From: Pseudomonadota bacterium
GTDB taxonomy: Bacteria > Pseudomonadota > Gammaproteobacteria > Burkholderiales > JAKAFK01
Assembly: GCA_021817985.1 (NCBI GenBank)
Contig: JAKAFK010000028.1
Span: 1 to 41,549 of the forward strand
Length of the DNA: 41,549 nt
Direction of reading: 5' to 3'
Shown: piece after piece, positions 8,275 to 17,058 of the stretch
Layout of the letters: the number at the start of each line of letters is the position of its first letter
How positions within the stretch are numbered: the stretch's first letter is position 1
Notes under the pieces: generated by a model
The model's input: only the letters and a program-made list of their open reading frames with translations
Database searches by the model: none
What the model was told of the DNA's origin: nothing
Program-made: the position numbers and the translations under genes

Positions 8275-8659
8275 GGTCACCCTCCTTCTGTTTGAGCCAT
8301 GTCCTGGCCGGGCCGGGATGCGTGCGACCTCATGCGTCGCCGGGGAGGATCCACCGCCGGACGGGAGACAGCCCCGATGTTAAAGGCACGTCGTGCGCCG
8401 CGGCAAGCGTCCGCCGAAAGCCGCGAGAGCCTCGCATCGTGACGATGCCGGCCTCGTCAAGGCGACTCGCGCGGATGACGCATCACAGCGGCCCGCTTCG
8501 GAGGCCCGTCTGCCGAACACGTGCCCGCGTGCTCCCCTTGCCGGGCGCGCACAAAGGCAATACTTTTGCGCCAAAATCCGGACAGGCGCGTCGAAATGCT
8601 GCGTGAAGATTGCGGTGCGGCAAAAGCATGGGGGGCCGGGCGGGCCGATCGGGCGCGGT
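8275..8659. other. Intergenic region, nothing recognisable
   Basis: This 385-bp GC-rich region lies upstream of the CobW-like gene and downstream of slt, both on the minus strand. Apart from the CobW ribosome-binding site at 8281-8287, I see no convincing gene. I found no cobalamin riboswitch landmarks and no terminator with a T-run. Confidence 0.5.
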
Positions 8660-10603
8660 CTAGGGGCCCGAGATCGGCACCACATCCGGCGCCCTCGCCG
8701 GCACGATGCCCATGCGTTCCTTCAAAGAGCGCAGATCCTCGCCCAGGCGCTGCGAATAATAGACGGCATTGCTCATCACCCGGCGGACATAGTCGCGCGT
8801 CTGGCTGAAGGGAATGGTCTCCGTGTAGATGGCGCCCTCCAGGGGCTCGGCCGCGCGCCATTTGGAGGCGTTGCGCGGCCCGGCATTGTAAGCGGCGGTC
8901 GCGAGCACCTCGTCGCCGTCCTCGACATCGATGACGTGCTTGAGATAGTAGGTGCCGAGCCGAATGTTCATGTCAAGCTCATCGCCCAGGCGGCTGCGGA
9001 AACCCCTAAGGCCCAGCTGCTGCGCCACCCAGCGCGCGGTCGCCGGCATCACCTGCATGAGCCCCATGGCCCCGACGCCGGAGCGCGCGGCCACCATGAA
9101 ACGGCTTTCCTGGCGCACCAACCCGTAGACCCACGCCTCGTCCAGTCCGAACTCCCGTGCATAGCGGCCCACGGCCCCTCGATAGGGCGTCAGGTAGCGC
9201 AGCCCGAAATCATGCAGCGTCACCGTCTTGTTCGCCGTGTCGATGGCGCGGTCGTACCAATCGTAGCGCAGGGCAAGCCTTGCCGCCGCGAGCAACCGCT
9301 GGTCGTCCATCCCTTGGATCGCCACGAGCCATTCGCGGGTCGCCAACCAACGAAAACCCAGCTGATAGAGCGCAAGCGCCCGCTGGATCCCGGGCACGTG
9401 CGCGACCGCGGCAATCTCGCGGTCCGTCGCCCGGTAGCTCTTCGGCAAGGGGTCGGCGACATCGCCCATCTCGTTGAGGGCGAGCTGCCCATAATAATCG
9501 TACTGGAAGCTCAGGGGCACGAACAGCGCATTGGCCTCGGCGACGTGCCCGGTCGCCTCGAGCGCGCGGGCACGCCAATACCGCCAGACCGCCTTGTCGC
9601 GGCCTTTCGAGGTCATGGCATGGATCGCCGCAAGCACGCCAGGCCAATCCTGGACCCGTAGCGCCGCGCGGGCTTTCCAGGCAAGCTCCTCGTCGGTCAG
9701 GGGCGCACCAGCCGCACGGGCATAGTCCGCGAGCGCGGACGGATCATGGCGCAGCGCCGCCAGGAACGCCAGCTGGCTCCATTCGTAGGCACGATCATGC
9801 GGGCCGAAGCGCCTGCGCAAACGGTGCCAATAGAAGTCGGCTTCGTCGGGCTGGATGCGGGCGAGCCGGTAGATCGCGAACAGGACGAGTTCGCGCCCCG
9901 CGCGGCTGGCGAAATGGAACCGGCCCTGCTCGAGAAATCGCCCCGGATCCGCCGCCACCGCCTCCAGTGCGCGCGCACGGATCGCCTCGCGCGGCGGCAG
10001 GTAGCCGGAGACCGCCTCGGCGACGTCCACGTTTCCCGCCTCAAGGGACAACCGGATGCGCGCCCACACGTCCGCGCGGCTGATGATGCCACGGTCGGCG
10101 AGGCTGTTGAATACGGGATCGCAGCTCGACGGGCGGTCGCTCCCCGTGAACCAAAGCGACTTCCCCTCGGCGTCCGCGGTGGCGTCCTGGTTCGCCATCC
10201 TCGCCTGGAGATCGTAGCAGACGAGAGAGACGTCGGGCTTCACGACCTTGGGATACTGCGCGAGGAAGGTCGCCCAATCGTTCTCGCGGCCAAGCACCTC
10301 AAGCCAGTCCCTGCGCAACGCATCGGCCGTCGGCTCGCCGGCGTAGCGCGTGAGGAAATGTTCGATGTCTTGCGGGCTGGCCGTATCCAGCTCGGATTCC
10401 AGCAACCAATAGCGGACATAAGGCTCGAGCAGGTAGCCGCGTAGCGCGGCCTGATAGGCGGCAAGGCTCGCCACGTCGTGCGCCCGAAAGGCCTCATGCG
10501 CGGCCAGGAATTCGTCGTCCTGCGAACTCGCCTGTGCCAGGCCGACAACCATCAGCAGAATGACCCCCAGACAGCGAATCCAGCCTGTGCCCAACCCCTT
10601 CAT
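8660..10603 (-). CDS. slt: Soluble lytic murein transglycosylase
   Basis: This is a 647-residue periplasmic enzyme that cleaves peptidoglycan glycan strands to 1,6-anhydromuramyl products. The signal peptide is rich in leucine and valine (CLGVILLMVVGLAQA). A long alpha-superhelical middle follows, and the C-terminal catalytic domain carries the SLT motifs QESRF, GLMQVMPATA and AYNAGP. The catalytic glutamate is about residue 499 in RQESRF. Length and layout match E. coli Slt70. Start: ATG 10603 has AGGGA at a better distance than the ATG at 10609; a longer in-frame extension upstream is not protein-like. It is transcribed away from the aldehyde dehydrogenase gene. Confidence 0.92.
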   Translation of the reverse strand: MKGLGTGWIRCLGVILLMVVGLAQASSQDDEFLAAHEAFRAHDVASLAAYQAALRGYLLEPYVRYWLLESELDTASPQDIEHFLTRYAGEPTADALRRDWLEVLGRENDWATFLAQYPKVVKPDVSLVCYDLQARMANQDATADAEGKSLWFTGSDRPSSCDPVFNSLADRGIISRADVWARIRLSLEAGNVDVAEAVSGYLPPREAIRARALEAVAADPGRFLEQGRFHFASRAGRELVLFAIYRLARIQPDEADFYWHRLRRRFGPHDRAYEWSQLAFLAALRHDPSALADYARAAGAPLTDEELAWKARAALRVQDWPGVLAAIHAMTSKGRDKAVWRYWRARALEATGHVAEANALFVPLSFQYDYYGQLALNEMGDVADPLPKSYRATDREIAAVAHVPGIQRALALYQLGFRWLATREWLVAIQGMDDQRLLAAARLALRYDWYDRAIDTANKTVTLHDFGLRYLTPYRGAVGRYAREFGLDEAWVYGLVRQESRFMVAARSGVGAMGLMQVMPATARWVAQQLGLRGFRSRLGDELDMNIRLGTYYLKHVIDVEDGDEVLATAAYNAGPRNASKWRAAEPLEGAIYTETIPFSQTRDYVRRVMSNAVYYSQRLGEDLRSLKERMGIVPARAPDVVPISGP

Positions 10604-10680
10604 CGCCATCCCTGATACCCTGCCGCAACTTCCATGTGACCGCCACCCGCACCCTTGCCGTCGGCACTTGGCTCCTGGGC

Positions 10681-10689
10681 TGCTATAAT
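10681..10689 (+). promoter_or_regulatory. Extended -10 promoter element
   Basis: TGCTATAAT is a perfect TGn plus TATAAT sequence. No good -35 is visible at the usual spacing, which extended -10 promoters do not require. It points toward the aldehyde dehydrogenase gene. Confidence 0.45.
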
Positions 10690-10765
10690 AATCAACAGCG
10701 CGCCCCGCCGTTCTCTCCGGAAATGACGCATTCTCGCGCCTCTCCGGCCAGCGTCCGATTCCGGT

Positions 10766-10774
10766 TTTATAGCA
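10766..10774 (-). promoter_or_regulatory. Extended -10 candidate for slt
   Basis: The minus strand reads TGCTATAAA about 160 nt upstream of the slt start. This is one mismatch from the ideal extended -10. Confidence 0.4.
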
Positions 10775-10972
10775 GATCGCGTCACCCTGCTGCAAGCGCT
10801 ACCGCGATAATCCGAGTTTCCCGCCGCTCCATGGGGAAATCGCGCGCCGCCAAAAGACGTCCGCCTGTTTGGCTCGCCAGTCTTCGATGAGTGGGTTATG
10901 ATTGGGGCCGTCAGGCTGAACCGCGCCGCCAACCGGAGCGGAGGAGCCTCTGAGAGTGAAGGATGGTATCCC

Positions 10973-12382
10973 ATGCCGTACGTAAGCCGCGATCCGGCGA
11001 CCAACACGGTGCTGAAGAGATTCGACAGCTGGGGGGGCGACGAGCTCGCAGGCGCCCTGGCAAGCGCGTCGGATGCGCAAGCCACGTGGCGCCAGACCTC
11101 GTTCGACTACCGCGCCGAACTCATGCAAAGCCTGAGCGCGCTGCTGCGCGAGCAAAACGAGCGGCTCGCCCAGATCATCACGCTGGAAGTCGGGAAGACG
11201 ATCCGCGAGGCGCGCGCCGAGGTCGAGAAATGCGCTCTCGTGTGTGACTACTATGCCTTGCATGCCGCGCATTTCCTGCAGCCCGAGCCGATCGACACGG
11301 ACGCCGGCAAAAGCTACGTCGATTTCTCGCCGCTGGGCGTCGTGCTGGCCGTCATGCCCTGGAATTTTCCCTTCTGGCAAGTCATGCGCGCGGCCGTGCC
11401 GGCGATCATGGCAGGCAACGCCTGCGTGCTCAAGCCCGCCTCCAACGTGCCGCAATGCGCGCTCGGCATCGAAATGCTGTTCCGCGAGGCGGGATTCCCG
11501 GAATCGCTGTTCCGCACGCTCCTGATCGAGGCCGACCGGGTCGAAGAAGCCATCGCCAATCCCCACGTCCGCGCGGTCACGGTCACCGGATCAGAAGCGG
11601 CGGGGCGCTCGATCGGCGCGCTCGCCGGCCGCCACCTGAAGAAATGCGTCCTGGAACTCGGCGGCTCCGACGCATTCGTCGTCCTGGGCGATGCCGATCT
11701 CGAATTCACCGCCCAGATGGCCATCTCGGCCCGCTTCCAGAACGCCGGCCAAAGCTGCATCGCGGCCAAGCGCTTCATTCTGGTACCCGAAGTCGCCGAC
11801 GGCTTCATCGCGCTTTTCAAAAGACGCGTGGAAGCGCTCAAGGTTGGCCTGCCCACCGACGAAAGCACGCATATCGGCCCGCTCGCCCGCGAGGATCTGC
11901 GCGACCAGCTGCATGCCCAGGTCCTGGAGGCCCTCGCGGCCGGCGCCCTGCCTGTCGTCGGCTGCAAACCCGGCGCAGGCGACGGATTCTTCTACGAACC
12001 CTCGATCGTCGACCATGCGCAGCCGGGCATGGCGATCTGCCAGCAGGAGCTCTTTGGTCCCGTCGCCGCCATCTTGCGGGCGCAAAGCGAGCAGGACGCC
12101 TTGCGGCTGGCCAACGAGACGCCTTTCGGCTTGGGCGCGAGCCTGTGGACCAAGGACACCCTGCGCGGCGAACGGCTCGCACGCGCCATGGACACAGGAC
12201 TCGTGTTCGTCAATGGCATCGTGAAGTCCGACCCGCGCCTGCCCTTTGGAGGCGTCAAGAACTCGGGATTCGGACGGGAGCTCTCCTACCACGGCATCCG
12301 CGAATTCGTCAACGCGAAGACCGTCTGGGTTCGAGGCCTGCGGCAGCGCACCGTCGAGCGCCGCGGCCAGCCGCTGCATTGA
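10973..12382 (+). CDS. NAD(P)-dependent succinate-semialdehyde-type dehydrogenase
   Basis: This is a 469-residue aldehyde dehydrogenase. The cofactor and active-site motifs are intact: PWNFPFWQV, VTVTGSEAAGR, the general-base Glu228 in LELGGSD, and the nucleophile Cys262 in NAGQSC. Overall it resembles the Sad/YneI branch of succinate-semialdehyde dehydrogenases, which oxidise succinate semialdehyde to succinate. Substrate assignment within the ALDH family is uncertain. The ATG at 10973 (MPYVSRDPATN) is preceded by AAGGA at 9-10 nt spacing; an upstream in-frame extension is unlikely. The gene converges with ilvA, with only 3 bp between the stop codons. Confidence 0.85.
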   Translation: MPYVSRDPATNTVLKRFDSWGGDELAGALASASDAQATWRQTSFDYRAELMQSLSALLREQNERLAQIITLEVGKTIREARAEVEKCALVCDYYALHAAHFLQPEPIDTDAGKSYVDFSPLGVVLAVMPWNFPFWQVMRAAVPAIMAGNACVLKPASNVPQCALGIEMLFREAGFPESLFRTLLIEADRVEEAIANPHVRAVTVTGSEAAGRSIGALAGRHLKKCVLELGGSDAFVVLGDADLEFTAQMAISARFQNAGQSCIAAKRFILVPEVADGFIALFKRRVEALKVGLPTDESTHIGPLAREDLRDQLHAQVLEALAAGALPVVGCKPGAGDGFFYEPSIVDHAQPGMAICQQELFGPVAAILRAQSEQDALRLANETPFGLGASLWTKDTLRGERLARAMDTGLVFVNGIVKSDPRLPFGGVKNSGFGRELSYHGIREFVNAKTVWVRGLRQRTVERRGQPLH

Positions 12383-12385
12383 CCG

Positions 12386-13912
12386 TCAGGCCAGAAAAAG
12401 CCGGTAGGCCGGGTTGTGCGTTTCCTCCCAGAAGGGATACCCCAGCTGGCCCAGGAAAGCGTTGAACGCGTCCGTCTCCTCGGGCGCCACCTGCATGCCC
12501 ACGAGCACCCGTCCGTAATCGGCGCCATGATTCCGGTAATGGAATAGGCTGATGTTCCAGTTGCGGCTCATGCGCTCCAGAAAACGCATGAGCGCCCCGG
12601 GACGCTCCGGAAACTCGAACCGGTAAAGCAGCTCATTCTTCGCCTGCGGCGCGTGCCCGCCCACCAGGTGGCGGATGTGGAGCTTGGCCATCTCGTTGTC
12701 GGACAGGTCGATGGCCTGCAACCCATGCCGCGCCAGGATGTCGATCAGCTTCGCGACCTCCCCCCGGTTTTGCACCTGCACGCCGACGAACACATGCGCG
12801 GCCCGCGCATCCGCGTAGCGATAATTGAATTCGGTGATGTTGCGCGGCCCAAGCAGCGCGCAGAAGGTCTTGAAGCTGCCCGGGGTCTCCGGAATCGTCA
12901 CCGCGAACACCCCTTCGCGCTCCTCGCCCAGCTCCGCCCGCTCGGCGACGTGGCGCAGGCGGTCGAAGTTCATATTGGCCCCCGAGGCGATGGCCACCAG
13001 CGTCTTGTTGCGCAGTCCCTCGCGCGCGGCATAGACTTTCGCACCGGCCACCCCCAAGGCGCCAGCCGGCTCCAGAATCGAGCGCGTGTCCTCGAAGACA
13101 TCCTTGATGGCCGCGCAGATGGCATCGGTATCGACCAGCACGATCTCGTCCACGAACGCCTGGCACAGGCGGAAGGTTTCGGCCCCCACCAGCTTCACCG
13201 CGACCCCGTCGGCGAAAATGCCCACTTGCGCGAGACGGACGCGCTCACCCGCCGCCAGCGAGCGATACATCGCATCCGCATCGACGGGTTCGACCCCGAT
13301 GATCCTGATCTCCGGACGCAGCGCCTTCACGTAGGCGGCGATTCCGGCAATCAGCCCGCCGCCGCCGACCGGCACGAATACCGCGTGGATCGGCTGGGTG
13401 TGCTGGCGCAGGATCTCGAGTGCAATGGTGCCCTGCCCGGCAATGACGTCGGGGTCGTCGTAGGGGGGGATGAACGTCGCACGCGTCGTGCGCACGAGCT
13501 CCTGGGCATGGGCGTAGGCTTCGTCGTAGGAGTCGCCGGAGAGCACCACGCCTGCGCCCCGGCTTCGCACCGCCGACACCTTGATCTGGGGCGTGGTCGT
13601 GGGCATCACGATCGTCGCCCGACAGCCCAGGCGCTGCGCCGCGAGCGCCACGCCCTGCGCGTGGTTGCCGGCCGATGCGGCGATCACCCCTTTCTTGAGC
13701 GCCGCCCGGGAAAGCTTCGCCATCTTGTTGTAAGCCCCGCGCAGCTTGAAGGAGAACACCGGCTGCATGTCCTCGCGCTTGAGCAGGAGCGTATTGCGGA
13801 TCCGGTGCGACAGGTTGGGAGCGGCGTCCAGCGGCGTCTCGACGGCCACGTCGTAAACCTGCGCCGTGAGGATCCGCTTCAGGTAGTCGTTGGTGGGAGA
13901 GGCGGCTGTCAT
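12386..13912 (-). CDS. ilvA: Threonine deaminase, biosynthetic
   Basis: This is a 508-residue PLP enzyme that converts threonine to 2-oxobutyrate, the first step of isoleucine synthesis. The PLP lysine is Lys56 in [11 protein letters not shown], followed by the SAGNHAQG phosphate-binding loop and the glycine-rich GGGGLIAG. The last ~180 residues form two ACT-like regulatory domains (around [15 protein letters not shown] and [14 protein letters not shown]). These indicate the isoleucine-inhibited biosynthetic form rather than the short catabolic TdcB. The length matches E. coli IlvA (514). I chose ATG 13912 for [11 protein letters not shown], preceded by GAAGGC. It is divergent from rpiA across about 180 bp. 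Confidence 0.95.
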   Translation of the reverse strand: MTAASPTNDYLKRILTAQVYDVAVETPLDAAPNLSHRIRNTLLLKREDMQPVFSFKLRGAYNKMAKLSRAALKKGVIAASAGNHAQGVALAAQRLGCRATIVMPTTTPQIKVSAVRSRGAGVVLSGDSYDEAYAHAQELVRTTRATFIPPYDDPDVIAGQGTIALEILRQHTQPIHAVFVPVGGGGLIAGIAAYVKALRPEIRIIGVEPVDADAMYRSLAAGERVRLAQVGIFADGVAVKLVGAETFRLCQAFVDEIVLVDTDAICAAIKDVFEDTRSILEPAGALGVAGAKVYAAREGLRNKTLVAIASGANMNFDRLRHVAERAELGEEREGVFAVTIPETPGSFKTFCALLGPRNITEFNYRYADARAAHVFVGVQVQNRGEVAKLIDILARHGLQAIDLSDNEMAKLHIRHLVGGHAPQAKNELLYRFEFPERPGALMRFLERMSRNWNISLFHYRNHGADYGRVLVGMQVAPEETDAFNAFLGQLGYPFWEETHNPAYRLFLA

Positions 13913-14026
13913 CGGCTTGCCTTCGGCGCGTCCTATACTGGCAGGAAAAGCCAGAAGAGTAGCAGGATTGCGGCCGCATGCCCAGCGCCCCGTGACATTC
14001 GCGCAATCACCTTTCGCGGCGGGGCA

Positions 14027-14035
14027 TGCTAAACT
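14027..14035 (+). promoter_or_regulatory. Extended -10 candidate for rpiA
   Basis: TGCTAAACT lies 58 nt upstream of the rpiA start codon in the ilvA-rpiA divergent region. It resembles the other TGCTA-type elements in this window. Confidence 0.35.
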
Positions 14036-14093
14036 ATCGGCGGGACCTCCCGCCCCTTGTGAGAGCAAACGAATTGACGAAAGCTTATTCAAG

Positions 14094-14750
14094 ATGACCC
14101 AAGACGAACTCAAGAAAACAGTCGCGCGCGCGGCCATCGACCATGTGGATGGCGGAATCATCGGCGTGGGCACCGGCTCCACGGCCAATTATTTCATCGA
14201 CGAACTCGCCAAGATCAAGGGCCGCATCGATGCAGCCGTCGCCAGCTCGGAGGCGAGCGCCGAACGGCTGAAGTCGCACGGCATCCCGGTGGTGGACCTC
14301 AACAGCGCGGGGAGCCTGCCCGTCTATGTGGACGGCGCCGACGAGATCACCGAGCACCTGCACATGATCAAGGGCGGGGGCGGCGCCCTCACGCGCGAGA
14401 AGATCGTCGCGGCCTGCAGCCGGAAGTTCGTCTGCATCGCGGACGCCAGCAAGCTGGTGGGCGTGCTGGGGAAATTCCCCCTGCCCGTCGAAGTCATTCC
14501 CATGGCGCAAAGCTACGTGGCTCGCGAGCTGGTACGGCTCGGCGGGAACCCCGTGCTGCGCTCGGGCTTCAAAACCGACAACGGCAACATCATCCTCGAC
14601 GTGCACGGATTGAACATCCTCAATCCGGTCGAGATGGAAGGGAAGATCAACCAGATCGTGGGGGTCGTCACGAACGGGATTTTCGCGGCACGGCCCGCGG
14701 ACGTCCTGCTGCTGGCGACGCCGCAAGGGGTGAAGACCTATACCGCATGA
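14094..14750 (+). CDS. rpiA: Ribose-5-phosphate isomerase A
   Basis: This is a 218-residue enzyme that interconverts ribose 5-phosphate and ribulose 5-phosphate. In an autotroph it supplies ribulose 5-phosphate for the Calvin cycle. Family motifs present are [11 protein letters not shown], the DGADEI aspartate pair, [13 protein letters not shown] with the catalytic glutamate, and the DASKLV lysine. It is full length. The start at 14094 (MTQDELKK) has no strong Shine-Dalgarno sequence, but an upstream extension has no family similarity. It is followed about 100 bp later by phoU on the same strand. It lies 14 kb from the tkt-fba cluster. Confidence 0.95.
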   Translation: MTQDELKKTVARAAIDHVDGGIIGVGTGSTANYFIDELAKIKGRIDAAVASSEASAERLKSHGIPVVDLNSAGSLPVYVDGADEITEHLHMIKGGGGALTREKIVAACSRKFVCIADASKLVGVLGKFPLPVEVIPMAQSYVARELVRLGGNPVLRSGFKTDNGNIILDVHGLNILNPVEMEGKINQIVGVVTNGIFAARPADVLLLATPQGVKTYTA

Positions 14751-14854
14751 CGGCGGCGCCAGTGTGCGCGCAAAGCCTCATCGAGAGACAAGAAACGTCC
14801 GGGCCCGCGCGTGGGCGCAAGCCCAGGACGCCATCCGTAGCAGGAGGAAAAGCC

Positions 14855-15559
14855 ATGGTCCAGGAACACATTTCCAAGCAATTCGACGCCGACCTTGAAG
14901 CGGTGCGCTCACGCGTCCTGCAGATGGGAGGGCTCGTCGAAGAGCAGATCATTCATGCGGTCGAGGCGCTCACCACCAACAACAGCGAGCTCGCCGAGCA
15001 GGTCATGGTCAAGGACCACGAGGTGAATGCCTTCGAGGTGGCCATCGACGAAGACTGCACCCACCTCATCGCGCGGCGCCAACCCACCGCCAGCGATCTG
15101 CGCATCGTGCTGATGGTCGTCAAGACCATCACGGACCTCGAGCGGATCGGCGACGAGGCCGCGAAGATCGCCCGGATGACGAAGCTCATCGCCGAGGCCG
15201 GCCGGATCTCCGCGCCGCGCTTCACCGAGATCCGGAACATGGCGGATCTCGTCCTCGACATGCTGCGCAAGGCGCTCGACGCCTTCGCCCGCCTCGAGGC
15301 GGGTTCGGCGGCCCAGATCGCGCGCCAGGACCTGCAGGTCGACGAAGAGTTCAAGCTCATCCTTCGCCACCTCATCACCTACATGATGGAAGATCCGCGC
15401 ACCATCTCGGTGTTCATCGACATCCTGTTCGCGGCCAAGGCCATCGAGCGGATGGGCGATCATGCGAAGAACATGTCGGAATACGTGGTCTACATGGTGA
15501 AGGGCAAGGACGTCCGCCACACGAGCGTGGAGGAGATCGAGCGGGAAGCGCTGGAATAG
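14855..15559 (+). CDS. phoU: Phosphate-signalling protein PhoU
   Basis: This is a 234-residue all-alpha protein of two homologous three-helix halves. The repeated metal-binding motif appears as TDLERIGDEAAKIA in the first half and KAIERMGDHAKNMSE in the second. PhoU links the Pst transporter to the PhoR/PhoB system and restrains the phosphate response. No pst or phoBR genes are in the window, so the gene is detached from its usual operon here. The ATG at 14855 has CAGGAGG at 14841-14847. The gene converges with yggX, with a GC-rich inverted repeat between them. Confidence 0.93.
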   Translation: MVQEHISKQFDADLEAVRSRVLQMGGLVEEQIIHAVEALTTNNSELAEQVMVKDHEVNAFEVAIDEDCTHLIARRQPTASDLRIVLMVVKTITDLERIGDEAAKIARMTKLIAEAGRISAPRFTEIRNMADLVLDMLRKALDAFARLEAGSAAQIARQDLQVDEEFKLILRHLITYMMEDPRTISVFIDILFAAKAIERMGDHAKNMSEYVVYMVKGKDVRHTSVEEIEREALE

Positions 15560-15580
15560 GCCGGCCCGGGATCACCGGCC
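15559..15580. terminator. GC-rich hairpin between phoU and yggX
   Basis: GGCCGG (15559-15564) pairs with CCGGCC (15575-15580) directly after the phoU stop, between convergent genes. There is no T-run, so intrinsic termination is only possible, not shown. Confidence 0.3.
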
Positions 15581-15599
15581 GGCCAGCCTCCAGGCCGGA

Positions 15600-15872
15600 T
15601 CACTTGGCCGGGGGCACATAGCCGGCGGGCATCTCCGCGCCGGCGCCGAAGAAGTACGACTCCAACTGTGCGCTCAGATACTGGCGCGCCTTGGGGTCGG
15701 CCAGATTGAGTCGGTTTTCGTTGATGAGCATGGTCTGGTGCCGCAACCAGGTGGCCCAGGCCTCCTTGGACACATTCTCGAAGATCCGCTTGCCGAGCTC
15801 GCCCGGAACGGGCGGAAACGCCAGGCCTTCGGCCTCGCGCCCCAGCTTCACGCATTTCACCATTCGCGTCAT
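15600..15872 (-). CDS. yggX: Fe(2+)-trafficking protein YggX
   Basis: This is a 90-residue protein that matches YggX along its whole length: [11 protein letters not shown] with the conserved Cys7, then [13 protein letters not shown] and [16 protein letters not shown], and the C-terminal YFFG. YggX helps protect Fe-S clusters and handle iron under oxidative stress, which suits an organism rich in Fe-S enzymes such as SoeABC. The ATG at 15872 gives the family N-terminus and has GGAGAG 7 nt upstream. In many betaproteobacteria yggX lies near argA, as it does here within 3 kb. Confidence 0.93.
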   Translation of the reverse strand: MTRMVKCVKLGREAEGLAFPPVPGELGKRIFENVSKEAWATWLRHQTMLINENRLNLADPKARQYLSAQLESYFFGAGAEMPAGYVPPAK

Positions 15873-16073
15873 AGACAATCTCTCCGTGAGCATCCGCAAC
15901 CGAGGGTCGCGGGAAATAATCGGGAAGGGTTCCGTGCAGCCGCTGTGCGCCCGGAAACCCGCTTCAGGCACACGGCAGCGCCAAGATCGGGCAATCATAC
16001 CGCAGAAACGTGCCAAGCGGCAGACAAGCGCTTCCCGACGGCGAAGCAACCGTCTTCCGGAGCCCGGCGAGCG

Positions 16074-16985
16074 CTATCGGCCTGCCGCCTCGAGCTGCCC
16101 AAGGATCTCCTCCAGCCGCTGGTACGCCGGCGCCACGGGAAGCCCATTCGACGGCAGTTTCCCCGCTGCCTGGGCCGCCCGGGCCAGTCGGCGAAACACG
16201 CCCGGGATCGCCGCATCCGGAATGCCGCCGACCCGGGCGCCCCGGTATGTGGTCGCCAGCGCCTGGATGGCCATCGGCAGCCTTTTGAGGTCAACGGCCC
16301 CGTCAGCGGTCAGGAACGGCAGCTTCCATGTCGCAGGCCGGTCCGGATCGCCGACGTAGGCAAAACACGACGCGGGCAATCCATGCCTAGGATGCAGGCG
16401 CCCGGCCTCCCCTTGCCGCGGGGCCCCATCCGCCCCATGGGCCTGCCGCGCACGCCAGTACGAGGCCGGATCCGGACGCTCGCCGCATGGGCGATAAATG
16501 CCGTCGAGGCTGATCCACCAGAGCGCCTCATGGGGAGGGGTGATCTGCGAAAGATCGCAGACCAGCCGCGGCTGCAACCCTCCGGCACCAATGTCGGCCC
16601 CATAAAGCAGAAACCCATCGCACACCGCAACCTGGCTGACCCTCTGCTCGTCCGCATAGCGCCAAGCCTGAGTCAATGCCCGATCGACCGCCTTGGCGCT
16701 GTCCAGGCTGCCCGGCCGTTTGGTTTCCACGACCAGATATTTGACGAAATTGCGCGTGATGACCAGGTCGGCGCGCGCCAGCTGCCAGTTGAGGTCCTGC
16801 CGATCCCAGCCGAGGACGCTCGTCAGCAGCGTTCCGACGATGTTCTCGGCCGTCTTCTCCGGCGCCTTTCCGAAACGCCCCTGCTGGGCCAGCATGGCGG
16901 CACGGCTCCTGCCAAAGTCCGCCCACTGCGCGACGATCCGGTCGACGCATCTGCGATAGAGGGAAAGCTCCCGGTAATCCGCCAT
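16074..16985 (-). CDS. Orphan PD-(D/E)XK protein, type I restriction R N-terminal-like
   Basis: This is a 303-residue protein. The first half resembles the HSDR_N nuclease domain: GTLLTSVLGWD, then ADLVI with Asp73, then YLVVETKRPG with Glu87 and Lys89. That gives the D...ExK active-site pattern, followed by QAWRYADEQ and CDGFLLYGAD. The second half (about 150-303) is unrecognised and ends in a helical segment. No helicase, methyltransferase or specificity subunit is nearby, so it is not a standard type I system. It could be a stand-alone defence or repair nuclease. The ATG at 16985 follows a G-rich AGAGGGGGG. It is divergent from lpxO. Confidence 0.6.
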   Translation of the reverse strand: MADYRELSLYRRCVDRIVAQWADFGRSRAAMLAQQGRFGKAPEKTAENIVGTLLTSVLGWDRQDLNWQLARADLVITRNFVKYLVVETKRPGSLDSAKAVDRALTQAWRYADEQRVSQVAVCDGFLLYGADIGAGGLQPRLVCDLSQITPPHEALWWISLDGIYRPCGERPDPASYWRARQAHGADGAPRQGEAGRLHPRHGLPASCFAYVGDPDRPATWKLPFLTADGAVDLKRLPMAIQALATTYRGARVGGIPDAAIPGVFRRLARAAQAAGKLPSNGLPVAPAYQRLEEILGQLEAAGR

Positions 16986-17024
16986 CCGCCCCCCTCTGAA
17001 CACCGGGCACACGCACGCTTTGTC

Positions 17025-17033
17025 TGCTATAGA
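17025..17033 (+). promoter_or_regulatory. Extended -10 candidate for lpxO
   Basis: TGCTATAGA ends 25 nt before the lpxO ATG at 17059. It belongs to the TGCTATAAT-like group found repeatedly in this window. Confidence 0.4.
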
Positions 17034-17058
17034 TTAAAGACCGTCGAAGGACGTCGCC

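Larger units (their letters stand above)
10604..10972. other. Divergent intergenic region between slt and the aldehyde dehydrogenase gene
   Basis: This 369-bp region holds two promoter-like sites. On the plus strand TGCTATAAT is at 10681-10689, and on the minus strand TGCTATAAA is at 10766-10774. No small ORF here has a good ribosome-binding site or a recognisable product. The plus-strand site is about 280 nt upstream of the dehydrogenase start, leaving a long leader or room for a small RNA. Confidence 0.45.

Noticed and set aside
8275..8659. Cobalamin riboswitch upstream of the CobW-like gene
   Set aside because: I looked for B12-box-like and conserved riboswitch landmarks on the minus strand and found none.
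10719..10890. Small plus-strand ORF of 56 codons downstream of the TGCTATAAT site
   Set aside because: It is Arg/Ser-rich with no ribosome-binding site and no resemblance to a known small protein.
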